A stretch of 64,000 nucleotides of DNA from Anthostomella pinea (lineage: Eukaryota; Ascomycota; Sordariomycetes; Xylariales; Xylariaceae), in the NCBI GenBank assembly GCA_963556695.1, contig CAUWAG010000010.1, positions 4,402,001 to 4,466,000 of the forward strand. The letters are read 5' to 3'. How positions within the stretch are numbered: position 1 is the stretch's first letter; each line of letters begins with the position of its first letter. The translations under genes were made by a program, and so were the position numbers. The notes under the pieces were generated by a model. It made no database searches. It saw nothing but the letters and a program-made list of their open reading frames with translations, and was not told the origin of the DNA. Below are positions 26,835 to 39,340 of this stretch, piece after piece.

Positions 26835-28895
26835 ACATGCGAGAAGACCATGGTGTGATCAGGGTGGAATAAGTACTGAGCAGGGTTAAGAGCTCCTAAT
26901 CGCTACCCAGGACAGTGCTTATGCCGGATATTTTACCTCTTGTAATGCAGCATGGCTTCAACGCCATAGATGTTGTCATCAGCGTTGAGCGTCACGGATA
27001 GAGATAGACAAAAAGGAAGGAAACGAAAACTTCAACACGGTATAAAATAATGAGAGAAGTGCCACCTGGGATTTCTTCTTGCCCTGTTAGACGTAACTAA
27101 CCCCACAGCGGAAATTTATACTAGTTGTGTTTTCATTACGTGGTCCCGGGACCCGGAGCCGCATGAAGATGATTTCCAGAATGCCGGGGTCGGTCATTTC
27201 CAACAAGTAGTGGCATCAAACAAGTGCGGTGAACCAGAGGTGAGCATGAATGACTGGGATCGGTGTCTGAATATCTGCATCAATTTCTATAAAGCAAAGA
27301 AACGTGCTTCATGCTGTTCTTTGTTACTGTTTCCTGCTTTGAACCACGATGCAATAATAGCTGGCTTTGATGGAGGTGACACGAGTCGATGTGTTCCAAG
27401 GTTGTACAAGTCTCGATATTGTTCCTGCATGAGACGTCGAAACGCTTGATAAACAATCATTGACGTACACGTACTACAGCTACCTGCTACCTGGTGATGG
27501 GCGTCGATAACGACCTCGTACGGCCTATGAAGCATCGGATACGGTGGCACTATGTGTTGCGTTGCGTCACGTCGTGTAGGAACCGACGAGTCGCTCGCAC
27601 GCTGGAGATCCGGGGATCGGGGTTGGACGCTACGACGCCAAGCCTCCAACTGATCCCGACCTCCTCGGATTGGAAGCTTCCAATGGATTTGCACCCCCTG
27701 CAGATGTCAACATCCAAGATGCTACCTTACAGAGCGCGAGGCGCGCGCGTTGGAGCAAACTTACTGCCACGCGCGGGTTTAGGTTTGTTAGCTGGCTGCC
27801 ACGCGCATGTTTATTTTACTCTCTCCTTTTAGTCTGTGATCTTGCCGTCCAAAGGTGAGGGGGGATGGGAAGCGTTGCTGGTGAGCCAAGTTCAGGATTC
27901 AAAGGCAAGATGGGACGAAGATGGATCGATGTTAGGATCGCATGCATCGGAGTTGAACCCCTTAAACTCTATCGAAGCTACGCCGATCCTGTCGTGCCCT
28001 GTAAAGTCTAGTTCGAGTTGGCAAAACATTGAATGCGAGGTTGCATGTAGTTACAGTACCTTACATACATGTACAGACCGACGACATATGAGAATGTTGC
28101 GAGATGTCACAATGCAGAAACGAAACCATGCTCAACGCTTTGTCGGTGAGAGAGCACGAGGTGACGGTGCTGCAGACAAAAGGGAGGAAGCGAGATGGTG
28201 TGCGAAGTGACGGGTACATGCCTTTAAGGGGTAACCAGCGGGGAGCGGCAGGTTGCGAGTACCCGGTCCCAGCCCCGGGCAGGGTCAGCCTGGCTGAAGA
28301 ACAGTGGATGAGTCGGCGACACGGAGCCAATGGGGACACTGCAGGCCCTGGAGGGGCCGAGGGGTGGCACTGGGAGGTCCCTATTTACCCCTGTTACCTG
28401 CTGGCGGTGCTAAGCCCGAGCTGGTATCGGGCTCTCCCTTTATCCCCAAATTTCACCGTCGAGCAGACAATCAGACAAGCAGGCGAGACAAGACAAGACA
28501 AGGCAAGCAGAAGTCCATCCATCTTCCCACGAATGCTCGCATATCGCAGCTTGAACTACCCATTGCATATCGCAAGACCACGCCAGCGTCGCCAATCGTC
28601 AACCACGTCGGCTCAATCCAGAGCCGAAGCCGCCATTAGATACCCCCTCTGTCCCTTCTCCCGCTCTGCATCCCATCCACTCCCCGTGGCTGGCTGTAAC
28701 TGGCGTCTTTCTTTGAGCACATACTCCCTTTTCGACCCTCTGGTTTCGCCAACCCCCCATCTTCCCTAATCCACACGAATGTCTTCAGCTCTCGCTACCC
28801 CTTAAGCTGTCTCCCCGACCTTCGAACTCTCCGCGACGCGACCGACCGATCTCACCACATATCTTACCGCAGCGCGAGTCCACGAGCAGCCTCCC
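26835..28895. other. Intergenic between ser3 and the myosin gene
   Basis: A 2.1-kb gap with no convincing gene. It holds the ser3 3' region and the myosin promoter. A short AGACA-rich tract occurs near 28,487-28,505, and the 200 bases before the myosin start are pyrimidine-rich, as in many fungal leaders. Confidence 0.55.
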
Positions 28896-31800
28896 ATGTC
28901 GCATAGCTACGATGTCGGTACGAGAGCCTGGCAGCCCGATGCCACCGAGGGCTGGGTGGCATCCGAGGTTGTCAAGAAGTCTGTCGACGGCAACAAGGTG
29001 ACCCTGATCTTCCAGCTCGAAAATGAAGAGGTACGTACAAACCAAGCACTCACCCCGGCCACGAGTCTGTCTCCCGCTCCAGCTTAAGCTGACCACCCGA
29101 ATCCCACAGATCAAGACTGTCGAGGTCACTGCGGACGCCCTGCAGAATGGCGACGAGACGTTACCACCGCTGATGAACCCGGCTATGCTCGAAGCCAGTG
29201 ACGACTTAACAAACCTGTCACATTTGAATGAACCCGCTGGTACGCTTCTTCTCTACCGCGATCGGGCGCCCCCTTGTCTGTGCTCGTGTCACTGACAAAC
29301 ATGATCTGCATAGTGCTCCAAGCCATCCGCCTTCGATATGCACAGAAAGAGATCTACACATACAGCGGTATAGTCCTAATAGCTACGAATCCTTTCGCGC
29401 GGGTAGACTCCCTCTATGTGCCAGGTATGGTACAGGTCTACGCTGGCAAACAGCGGGAGACCCAAGCTCCCCATCTGTTTGCCATTGCCGAGGAAGCTTT
29501 CATGTAAGCCGGCTCCGTCTCCTCGTTATCAACGCACACTCGACTAATACAATGTGTAGAAAAATGGTCAAAGATGGCAGGAATCAGACTGTCGTTGTGT
29601 CGGGAGAGTCCGGTGCTGGAAAGACCGTCAGCGCAAAGTACATCATGCGATACTTCGCTACAAGAGAATCGCCAGACAATCCAAAGAGCCGGTCCAGGAA
29701 AGGCGCCGAAGCGATGAGCGAGACGGAAGAGCAGATTTTGGCTACCAACCCTATTATGGAAGCCTTTGGCAATGCGAAGACAACGCGAAACGACAATTCG
29801 TCCCGGTTCGGAAAGTATATCGAGATCATGTTTGACGACAAGACAAACATCATCGGAGCTAGGATTCGGACGTATCTCCTCGAACGGTCGCGATTGGTCT
29901 TCCAACCCCTGAAGGAAAGGAATTATCACATCTTCTACCAACTTCTGGCCGGAGCAACGGACAAGGAGAGGCAGGAACTGAGTCTCTTGCCGGTCGAGCA
30001 GTTTGACTACCTTAACCAGGGCAGTGCTCCTGTAATCGATGGGATGGACGACAAGGCTGAATTCATGGCTACGAAGAGCTCTCTCAAGACCATCGGTGTC
30101 GACGAGACCCAGCAGGCGGGCATTTTCAACCTTCTCGCTGGTTTGTTACACCTTGGTAACGTTAAGATCGCCGCCTCGCGGAGCGACAGTGTGCTGGCTC
30201 CAAACGAGCCTGCTCTGGAACGTGCCTGTGCTATTCTTGGTATTGATGCCACCAGCTTCGCCAAGTGGATTGTGAAGAAACAGCTTGTTACTCGTGGGGA
30301 GAAGATTGTTTCAAACCTCACACAACAACAAGCCACGGTCGTGCGTGACTCCGTTGCAAAGTATATCTACTCCAGTCTGTTCGATTGGCTTGTAGAGGTT
30401 ATCAACAGGAGTCTTGCCGCTGAGGAGGTCCTGAGCCGTGTTGTTTCATTCATCGGTGTTCTCGATATATACGGATTTGAGCATTTCGCGAAGAACTCGT
30501 TTGAACAGTTCTGTATCAACTACGCCAACGAGAAGTTGCAGCAGCAGTTCAACTCGCACGTTTTCCGACTCGAACAGGAGGAATACGTCCGGGAGCAGAT
30601 CGACTGGACATTCATTGACTTCTCCGACAACCAGCCGTGTATCGATCTGATCGAGGGTAAGATGGGTATCCTGTCGTTACTTGATGAAGAGTCAAGATTG
30701 CCGATGGGTACGGACGAGCAATTCGTCACCAAGCTTCACCACAACTATGCCGCCGACAAGAGCAAGTTCTACAAGAAACCCCGATTCGGCAAATCCTCTT
30801 TCACCGTGTGCCATTACGCCGTCGATGTTACTTACGAGTCAGATGGATTTATCGAGAAGAACAGAGATACGGTGCCAGATGAGCACATGGAGGTCTTGCG
30901 TGCTTCCAAAAACAAGTTCCTCGCCTCGGTACTCAACGCGGCATTGGCTGTGCGCGAGAAAGACGTCGCATCCTCCAGCTCTGCGGTTGCCAAGCCCGCG
31001 GCGGGAAGAAAGATAGGAGTCGCTGTTAACCGCAAGCCGACTCTAGGTGGTATCTTCCGGTCGTCACTTATCGAATTGATGTCCACGATTGGCAACACAA
31101 ACGTCCACTACATCAGATGTATCAAACCCAACGAGGCTAAAGAAGCGTGGGCATTCGAAGGGCCCATGGTTCTGAGCCAGCTTAGAGCTTGTGGTGTCCT
31201 CGAGACTATCCGCATTAGTTGTGCTGGTTATCCCGGACGTTGGACTTACGAAGAGTTTGCCCTTCGGTATTACCTGCTCGTCCCTTCGACCACATGGCAG
31301 ACGGAGATCCGGCAGCTAGTCAAGGATATCTTGGGCCAGGCTCTTGGCTCGCTCACGGGTACGGGTAACGACACTTATCAACTAGGTCTGACCAAGATCT
31401 TTTTCCGTGCCGGTATGCTTGCCCACCTGGAGAATCTGCGCCAGATTCGCATGAGCGAGGCTGCCATCATGATCCAGAAGAATCTTAAAGCCAAGTACTA
31501 TCGACGCAGGTACCTTGACGCGCGGGAAGCTATTGTTTCTTTCCAATCCTTGTCAAGGGCGTACATGACCCGCGTGAAGGCCCAAGAGCTTCGTACAGTC
31601 AAGGCTGCGACCACAATTCAGAGAGTATGGAAGGGACAGAAGCAGCGAAGACAGTTCCTGCAGATCCGCAACGATGTCATCCTCGCTCAGGCTGCTGCCA
31701 AGGGTTATCTGCGAAGAAGAGAAATCATGGAAACCCGCGTGGGCAACGCTGTCATACTCATTCAACGCGTTTGGCGAGCGAGGCGACAACTCCGCTCTTG

Positions 31801-33989
31801 GAGAAGCTATCGCAGGAAGATTGTGCTGGTCCAGAGTCTGTGGCGTGGAAGGAAGGCCCGCAAGGAGTACAAGACTGTTCGAGAGGAAGCTCGCGATCTG
31901 AAGCAGATCTCCTACAAGCTGGAAAACAAAGTCGTCGAACTGACACAGTCGTTGGGCTCGATGAAGACGCAAAACAAGACCCTCGTTGGGCAGGTCGAGA
32001 ACTACGAAAGTCAGATCAAGTCGTGGAAGACCCGGCACAATGCCCTCGAGACACGGACAAAGGAGCTTCAAGCAGAGGCCAACCAAGCCGGTATTGCCGT
32101 TGCTAAATTACAGGCTATGGAGGACGACATGAAGAAGTTGCAATTCAACTTCGAGGAGTCGACGTCGAACGTCAAACGGATGCAGGAGGAGGAGAGGGAA
32201 TTGAAGGAATCTCTTCGGTCTGCGACGGCCGAGTTGGAACGAGTGCGCGAAGCGACGACTGTCCACGAGAACGAGAAGATGACGTTGCGGGAACAGTTGG
32301 CGCAAATGTCCGAGGAACTCGATCTGGCCAAGAGGTCAGGTCCAGTCAACGGGGAACTGACGAACGGCAACACTGTGGCTCCACCTCAGAACGGCTTGAT
32401 CAACCTGGTCTCGTCCAAGAAGCCCAAGCGACGGAGTGCTGGGGCGGAACCAAGTGGAATGTTCGACCGTGTCAGCGCTGCTTACAACCCGCGCCCGGGG
32501 TCTGTGGTGTTCCGCCCTGGCGGCAACTTCATCTCCGGCGCGGAGACTATCGAGATGGAACTGGAGAATCTCCTCGCCGACGAGGATGGTTTGAACGAGG
32601 AGGTTACTATGGGACTTATCAAGAACCTGAAGATTCCTTCGCCCAACACCAACCCACCACCTTCGGACAAGGAGGTCCTCTTCCCATCTTATCTCATTAA
32701 CCTGGTGACGTCCGAGATGTGGAATAACGGCTTCGTCAAGGAATCGGAGAGGTTCTTGGCCAATGTGATGCAGTCCATCCAGCAGGAGGTTATGCAACAC
32801 GATGGCGAGGATGCCATCAATCCTGGATCGTTCTGGCTGTCCAACGTGCACGAGATGCTTTCATTCGTATTCCTTGCCGAGGACTGGTATGAGGCGCAGA
32901 AGACGGACAACTATGAGTACGACCGACTACTGGAGATTGTCAAGCACGATTTGGAGAGCTTGGAGTTCAACATCTACCACACGTGGATGAAGATTCTCAA
33001 GAAGAAGCTACAGAAGATGATCATCCCAGCTATCATCGAGTCTCAGTCACTGCCCGGCTTTGTCACGAATGAAAGTAACAGATTCCTTGGCAAGCTGCTG
33101 CAGTCCAACTCGGCACCTGCCTACAGCATGGACAACTTGCTCAGCCTCCTGAACAATGTATTCAGGGCGATGAAGGCTTACTACTTGGAAGACTCCATCA
33201 TCACCCAAACGGTGACGGAGCTCCTCAAGCTGGTGGGTGTGACGGCGTTTAACGATCTGCTCATGCGACGAAACTTCCTGTCGTGGAAGCGAGGCCTGCA
33301 GATCAACTACAATATCACTCGCATTGAAGAGTGGTGCAAGAGTCACGACATGCCGGAGGGTACCCTCCAGCTTGAGCATCTGATGGTATGTTCATCACTC
33401 GCTTATCCTTCCTCTATGCGCCGCGACTAACAGTGATCCCAGCAAGCAACGAAGCTTCTGCAACTTAAGAAGGCAACGTTGAACGACATCGAGATTATCC
33501 AAGATATCTGCTGGATGTGAGTGTGACCAGGTACAAAATTGAGATATAATGGCTAATCTCGCACTGCAGGCTCTCGCCCAACCAAATACAGAAGCTGCTT
33601 AATCAATACCTCGTGGCAGACTACGAACAACCTATCAACGGAGAGATCATGAAGGCAGTAGCGTCGAGAGTGACGGAGAAGAGCGACGTTCTTCTGTTGC
33701 AAGCTGTAGATATGGACGATAGTGGACCTTACGAGATTGCGGAGCCACGAGCGATTACTGCTCTCGAGACGTACACACCATCATGTAAGTTGGGTTGATG
33801 TTACTGACTTGGACTAAGGTGGATGCTGACTATGATAATCTAGGGCTACAAACTCCCAGGTTGAAGCGACTGGCGGAGATAGTATCTGCCCAGGCTATTG
33901 CTCAGCAGGAGAGGCTGGAAGCGGATGAATACGACGACGGTGAAGAGGAACTGACCGAGGCCGACGAGGTCGAGGTCAACGGTGCGTAG
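28896..33989 (+). CDS. myo2: Class V myosin heavy chain (Myo2/MyoE-type)
   Basis: Seven exons, join(28896..29030, 29110..29239, 29314..29503, 29560..33385, 33443..33516, 33570..33784, 33844..33989), encode 1,571 residues, typical for fungal myosin V. The motor carries secretory vesicles and organelles along actin to the hyphal tip. An SH3-like N-terminus (TRAWQPDATEGWVASEV) precedes the motor with P-loop GESGAGKT (167-174), switch I NDNSSRFGK, and switch II DIYGFE (about 454). The neck (about 785-930) has roughly six IQ repeats, from MIQKNLKAKYYRRRY onward, followed by a coiled coil to about 1,090. The C-terminal cargo-binding globular tail contains the DIL domain (about 1,280-1,480, with IIPAIIESQSLPG). 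The protein ends in an acidic stretch after LKRLAEIVSAQ. Intron phases all match. Confidence 0.96.
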
Positions 33990-35176
33990 GGCCGCAACTT
34001 GACCTCGGGACTCACGGGCTATCACTACCGATCGATCCCCATCACCTGACCTCTACTGTTCATGACGAACATGATAATATATGGTAGAAGTTAGCCCGGC
34101 GAATCTTTGGTTGAAGGATCTGAGCAAGAGCTGGACTGAGGCACAGACTCAGGGGCGTCGCTCGGTGGCGACCGAACGGCGATACGCATGGGCATAGAAA
34201 CGACGCGAACGTTCGAGCAAGCCAATTACATGGGTGTTTTAATGGATATCGAGGCATGATTGAACTAGAAAGCTCACGCGAAACCATGGAACGGGCGTTA
34301 CCTTTTTTTCTCAAAGCTGCTTGCTCAGGTTTTCGTGTCGTCTTGCTGGAGGAGAGTGTATTAAAAGCCGATACTGTGTAGCATCTACGTGTACGGGAAG
34401 CTGTACATGCGATAAAGACGACGCCGCGTACAAATCCATTATAATGTTCTATCAGGATCTGCGGTCAGCTTTCATGCTTAATACATTCAACAGATACCTG
34501 TGATGTGATGTATGGGTTCTACCCGTGCCAACTCAACGGCGACCCGGCTACCTTATTACAAGGCAGGCATTCAGACTAGGCATCGTTTCTAACGACCTTG
34601 CTTACCTCCAATCACCTTGTTCTTCTCGTCTCGGCGTACAGGAGACAAGAGGGGGGACTGGTATTGGGTTGGACACCGGTGAAGCCCACGGAGTGCATAC
34701 GGGGGAATGAGAACGGCCTCTCTGTCATTTCACGTACCAGGTCATGACATGGCTCGGGATGATTTTCGAATAACGAATCTGGGCTGGGATATTGGGTTGC
34801 GACAAGTTGCTAGCTATCTTAATATGCTTAGACTTTCTAGTTCACACGGACGGTTTCAGTCAGTACAGTCTCTTATGGATAGGATAGGCTGGGAGCATGT
34901 TGCACGTAATGTACGAGTTTCTCGAGCAGATTGGGAATTTCAATGAAGAGTTGCGATGATTGATACGGTTGTTATATGTTTTTGGATGCTGTTGCTTCTC
35001 TTGCTGTGGTACATATACAGTACGGCTCCGACGGCTGGCCGTCCGTATGCCCGTCCGTCCATCTTTCTCTCGTACCGCCTCGCCGCAAGCTAGCCAACGG
35101 CAACGCTGGTAAGTTGTTGGCGTCCAGGCCACCGCGCCGCACGGGATATGCACGGCGGCGTCCCTCTAGGCCCGCC
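33990..35176. other. Convergent 3' region of the myosin and NAT9-like genes
   Basis: A 1.2-kb gap. Only short frames without motifs are present, and I see no RNA gene, repeat array or mobile element end. Confidence 0.55.
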
Positions 35177-36453
35177 TCATTCTGTACCGGTACTTGGCGG
35201 AGGAGGGATCTCGTGGTATTCCTCCCCCGTCATCCCAGCAGCCCAGACCGGCGCCGCTGTGCCTGTCTCTCTTGCATAGGAATTGTCATCCCCGAATCCC
35301 TCAAGCGCCAGCTCGATATCCCCGAAATAGTTCACCTCGCCCCTCTGCCGGAAGCCTAGGCCCTTAAATAGGGCAATACTGCCTGCGTTCTCGGCGTTGA
35401 TTTTGGCTACCATGTCTTTCAGCTTCGGGTTTTTTGAGGGTGTGGGTGCTGCCCCTGGTAGCGTCTGGGTTTGTGCTTGTGTCTGTGTTTGTGCGTGTCC
35501 ATGCAGTTGTGACTGTAGATGCATACTCCCCCCGTACTCCGCCAGTATACCCCCCAAGTTCCGACGAACGAAGAGCAGGAACGCCGCCACGGCCGCCTTG
35601 CCCAGGCCCTTGCCGCGGTGGTCCGGAGACGCGATCATGATGTCGACTTCGCCGTTACAGTAGACGGCGTTCTCTTCGTCGCTGTCACCATAACCACCTC
35701 CAGAAGCCTTCGCCGGGGTTTCTTGCGGTCGTACTGCCCCGTTCTCGCTCTCGTCGTCGGGATCTTCTTCCTCTTCTTCCCACGGCGTGAGGAACAGGTT
35801 CACGTCTCCGATCATGCGCTCTGGGGTATCGACCTCGCCCGCAGCGACTGATTCGCTCCCGCCGCCGTCATTCTCGCTGCGGTCTGGCCCATTATCATCA
35901 TCGGCATCGCCACGAATGTCAGACAAGGGCTCGCAAACGATAAACGTCAGCTTGTCGGCCGACGCGCGCCACGACAGCTGGTTCTCGTACTCCTCGTCGA
36001 GCGAGAGCTGGTCCGAGGCCGTGGCCTCGCGTATCGCCTTTTCGATCCAAATTAATCAGCAGGCTGTATAGGGCAAAATGCGAAAAAATGCAAGGCAAGT
36101 GGTTTCGTAGATGCCAGCCAGAGCACGTGGAGCTCTGGAGGGAGACGACGGGAGCTTGACAATGCAAGAAAGAGAGCGCGCGTGGGCGAGCAGCACAAGC
36201 CCCATTTCGAGGCGCACACAGGCTCACATCAACCACCCGCGAAGGATAGGTGTAAAAAGGGCAATGAGACGTACAGGATCTTGCATCCACTCATGGTACT
36301 TCAAAACGTGGCGCGCCTCGTACGGCACGAGCAGGACCTTGGGTGTTGAGACGGCTGCAGATTCGGACGTTTAGTTAGCATCGGGATCACTTCCCTCCAC
36401 ACACGACGCCCTACGGTTTATTCGGACTTACCAATGTTTTCGTTGAGTCTCAT
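35177..36453 (-). CDS. GNAT-family N-acetyltransferase, NAT9-like
   Basis: Three exons, join(35177..36037, 36275..36354, 36432..36453) on the complement, encode 320 residues. The protein opens MRLNENIAVSTPKVLLVPYE and continues with ARHVLKYHEWMQDP, then AIREATASDQLSLDEEYENQ and LSWRASADKLTFIV, the NAT9 N-terminal signature. An acidic linker leads to MIGDVNLFLT and the acetyl-CoA loop HRGKGLGKAA, then NAENAGSIALFKGLGF. Human NAT9 is a poorly characterised acetyltransferase linked to microtubule stability; the fungal role is unknown. The second intron is long (237 nt) and ends in an unusual AAAAG acceptor preceded by a TGCTGAT branch. A Gln/Thr repeat (QTQTQAQTQT) sits in the C-terminal half. 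Confidence 0.85.
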
Positions 36454-36833
36454 CTTGCTATAATTGAACGGTCAATGTCCAGGGGCCTGATGCATGGGTT
36501 TGGTTATGAATGTCCTATCCGTGGATTTGTGGGTTGGGAGTTGGACATATAGCAAGACAAGCTGCCAGACCGCCGATAATTTGTGTGCTGGTCATTCTGC
36601 TTGGTGCGGGCTTGAAGCCGCGGATAGACCCATCGCCACAACCATTGCAACCGGGCAGAGATACGATACAAAATTTGGGGATGAATTGGGGTATCTTCTT
36701 CTTGCATTATACACTTTATGTACACTTTTGCTCTACTATATAATTCACATATCAGCCTTGCTACCAACATCAGGCACCCACCCAGCACTCATTAGAGACG
36801 CTCGTTCTGCAGCTCGCATCTACGTCAAGACAC
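36454..36833. other. Short intergenic gap between nat9-like and msm1
   Basis: Holds the promoter of the NAT9-like gene and the 3' end of msm1, both on the minus strand. AT-rich stretches near 36,700-36,750 may carry the msm1 polyadenylation signals. Nothing else was recognised. Confidence 0.5.
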
Positions 36834-38751
36834 TCAATCCTCCACAGGCAGCGGCGGGAACAAGCTGCTCTGCGCCCCTGCACCCACCGGCACCACGGGA
36901 GTCCCATAGTCCTCATCCACATCCAGCTTCGCATCCCCAAACCCCCTCCGGTCCTCGCCGACGCCGAGCCTATCGAGCAGCAGGGCCGCCTTCTCCGGCA
37001 TGAAGGGCTGCAGCAGGATGCCGACGACGCGCAGCGAGTCCGCGGCGTGGTATATGATCTGGTTGACAGCTTCCGTGTCGCCCTCCTTGCGCTTATCCCA
37101 CGGTGCCGTGTTGTGCAGGAACCTGTTGGTCTGTCGCTTCGTCAGCGGGGCTGCATACCTACTATATTAGCAGAGAAGGGGAAGAAGAGCTTACCGCATA
37201 TACCAGCTCCATGATCTCCTTCAGCGCCCCGCCGGGGTTCAGTGCCTTCATGTGCGCGTCCGCCTTTTGGACCTGCTGATCTACCTGATCCCGATGAGTC
37301 TGGACGAGCACAGCCAGGAGTGACACAGAAGACTTGTTTGCGGCCTTCGCCTGGACCGCCTCCCTCACGCTCCACGCCGTGGGCCGCGTGATTCGGTTGA
37401 GCAGGTTTCCTAGGCCGCCCTGCAGACCCTTCTTGTACTTGTCGACGATGGAACTGTTGTCGTAGTCCGAGTCGTTGGCTACTTGGCCACCGTGGATCAG
37501 GAAGTATCGCATGGTGTCCACACCCCAGCGGTCCAGAGCAAAGAAGGGATTTACCACGTTCCCCTTGGATTTGGACATCTTTTGCTTGCTCATCAGCCAG
37601 TGGCCGTGGCTCAGGACCTGCCGCGGCAACTCAATGTTCAGCGCCATGAGGAAGGCGGGCCAGTAGATACAGTGGAAGCGGATAATGTCCTTGCCGACGA
37701 CGTGCACGTCTGCCGGCCAGCCGCCGTCGTGCTCCGAGCCTGGCGGCCATATTGGATACCCGGCCGTCGTCAGGTAATTTACCAGGGCGTCAACCCACAC
37801 GTAGATAGTCTGACTCGGGTCATCCGGCACAGGTATGCCCCAGTCCAGCCGGCTGACGGGGCGAGATATCGACAGATCCTCCAGATTGTTCCGCACCCAG
37901 TCGATGACCTCGACAAACCGACTCTCAGGCACGACCCAGGCCGGATTCTCCATGTAGAACCGCAGCAGCCTGTCGCGGAAGGCCGTCAGGCGGAAATGGT
38001 AATTCTTCTCCTCGGTCCACTCGACGGCGTTGCCCGTCTCGACCGAGGCGACGTAGCTCTTGCCGGTAAGGGGCGACACGCGCTTCTCGACCACGGACTC
38101 CGGGTAGAAGGTCTCGTCGCTAACGCAGTACCAGCCCTCGTGCTTCGTCTCGTAGATGTAGCCGCTGTCGCGCAGGCGGGCCCAGAAGTACTCGACGGCG
38201 TCTCGGTGCTCGGGGTCGGTCGTGCGGATGAAGTGGTCGTTGGATATGTTCGCCCGGCGCGCCAGGTCCTTGAACGTCTCGGCGTTGGTGTCGCACAGGG
38301 CCTTGGGCGGCACGTCTTGCAGCTCGGCGGCGCGCTGCACCTTCATGCCGTGCTCGTCGGTGCCGGTGCTCAGGTAGGCTTGCCGGCCCTTGAGGACCTC
38401 CCATCGCTTGAGGACGTCTGCGATGAGCATGCTATACAGGTGGCCGACGTGGGGGGCTTGCCACCGGCTCGATTAGCACGTGCTGGATGGCATAGCCACC
38501 GGAGGGTACTTCTTACAGGCATTGACATAGAATATGGGCGTCGTCACGTAGTACGGTTTCTCCTCGAGCCTTCTCAGAGCTGGGCTGCTGCTGCTGCTGC
38601 TGCTGCTGAAGCGCATGCGCATGCGCATGCGCTCAGCTCCGGTTCCAGCTCCATTAGCTTTGCATGACGGGCATACCCAGCTGCTTCGAAATGCGACACC
38701 ACCCCTCAGTGACGACAGTGGTCGACCTGAAGCTCTCAGTAACGTCCTCAT
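36834..38751 (-). CDS. msm1: Mitochondrial methionyl-tRNA synthetase
   Basis: Three exons, join(36834..37130, 37195..38456, 38517..38751) on the complement, encode 597 residues. It charges mitochondrial tRNA-Met in the matrix. The start MRTLLRASGRPLSSLRGG is a basic, Ser-rich mitochondrial presequence containing a RMRMRMR run and eight Ser. The class I core begins KPYYVTTPIFYVNAS; the first intron lies just before the HIGH-type motif PHVGH. STGTDEHGMKVQRAA, HEGWYCVSDETFY, YVWVDALVNYL and KMSKSKG (about residue 372) follow. The last intron joins ELVYA to TNRFLHNTAPWDK, the anticodon-binding helical domain. The protein lacks the C-terminal EMAPII extension of cytosolic enzymes. The first intron ends in an AAG acceptor. 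Confidence 0.95.
38585..38632. repeat. (CTG)8 followed by a (GCGCAT)n palindrome inside msm1 exon 1
   Basis: Eight CTG units (38,585-38,608) encode the poly-Ser run on the minus strand. Two bases later, 38,611-38,632 is GCGCAT three times plus GCGC, a self-complementary alternating purine-pyrimidine tract encoding RMRMRMR in the targeting peptide. Confidence 0.85.
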
Positions 38752-39340
38752 AGCTCGGACGAGCTTGGTCGAATGCACGCGGGAGAAGACTGAAGACGAT
38801 AGATTTATTAAAAGGTTCAGGCCCGGGCGGCACGGAATCTTCAAGGTCGCTTTGGCCAATGTAATATGGGCGGGCCCACTACAAAACCACTTAAGCATAA
38901 TAGCTTTTATCACATCGAAGAGCCTCTCAGACGGGAATGGGTTTTAGACCATCTACGGTCAGGATTTTTATTATCTGCTCTAGCTACGTCGACATCCACT
39001 CCTATACAGTCAATTGTAGCCTCATTGCTACTTGCCAAGCAGAAGTGAGGTCCTGGTGGCCCTCAAATCTCAGTATCCCAGTACATATACTAGAAGATGA
39101 TGCAACTGGTGCAAACCTCTATCTATCTAACCTTGGCAGTGTGACCTTGGCTGGTTCTCAAGCGTCATCCACAGCATGTCTTGTGCCAACTGAGCTCGCC
39201 ATCTAATCCTACAAAACATCATGGGGGTATCAGCAACAACCGGTGACTATCGTTCTTTTCTTTTCTTTCTTTTCCATTTTCATCTGTTTTCACTCTTTCA
39301 TCGTGCCTTGCTGGTTCTGTGCCTTTCTGTGCCTTCCTCC
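38752..39340. other. Intergenic gap, msm1 promoter and rad16 3' flank
   Basis: A 589-bp gap between two minus-strand genes. It holds the msm1 promoter and leader, and a T-rich CTTTTCTTTTCTTT tract around 39,255-39,275 near the rad16 3' end. No gene seen. Confidence 0.5.

Noticed and set aside
37483..38667. 394-codon plus-strand frame opposite msm1
   Set aside because: Antisense to a well-conserved tRNA synthetase; open because of high GC content.
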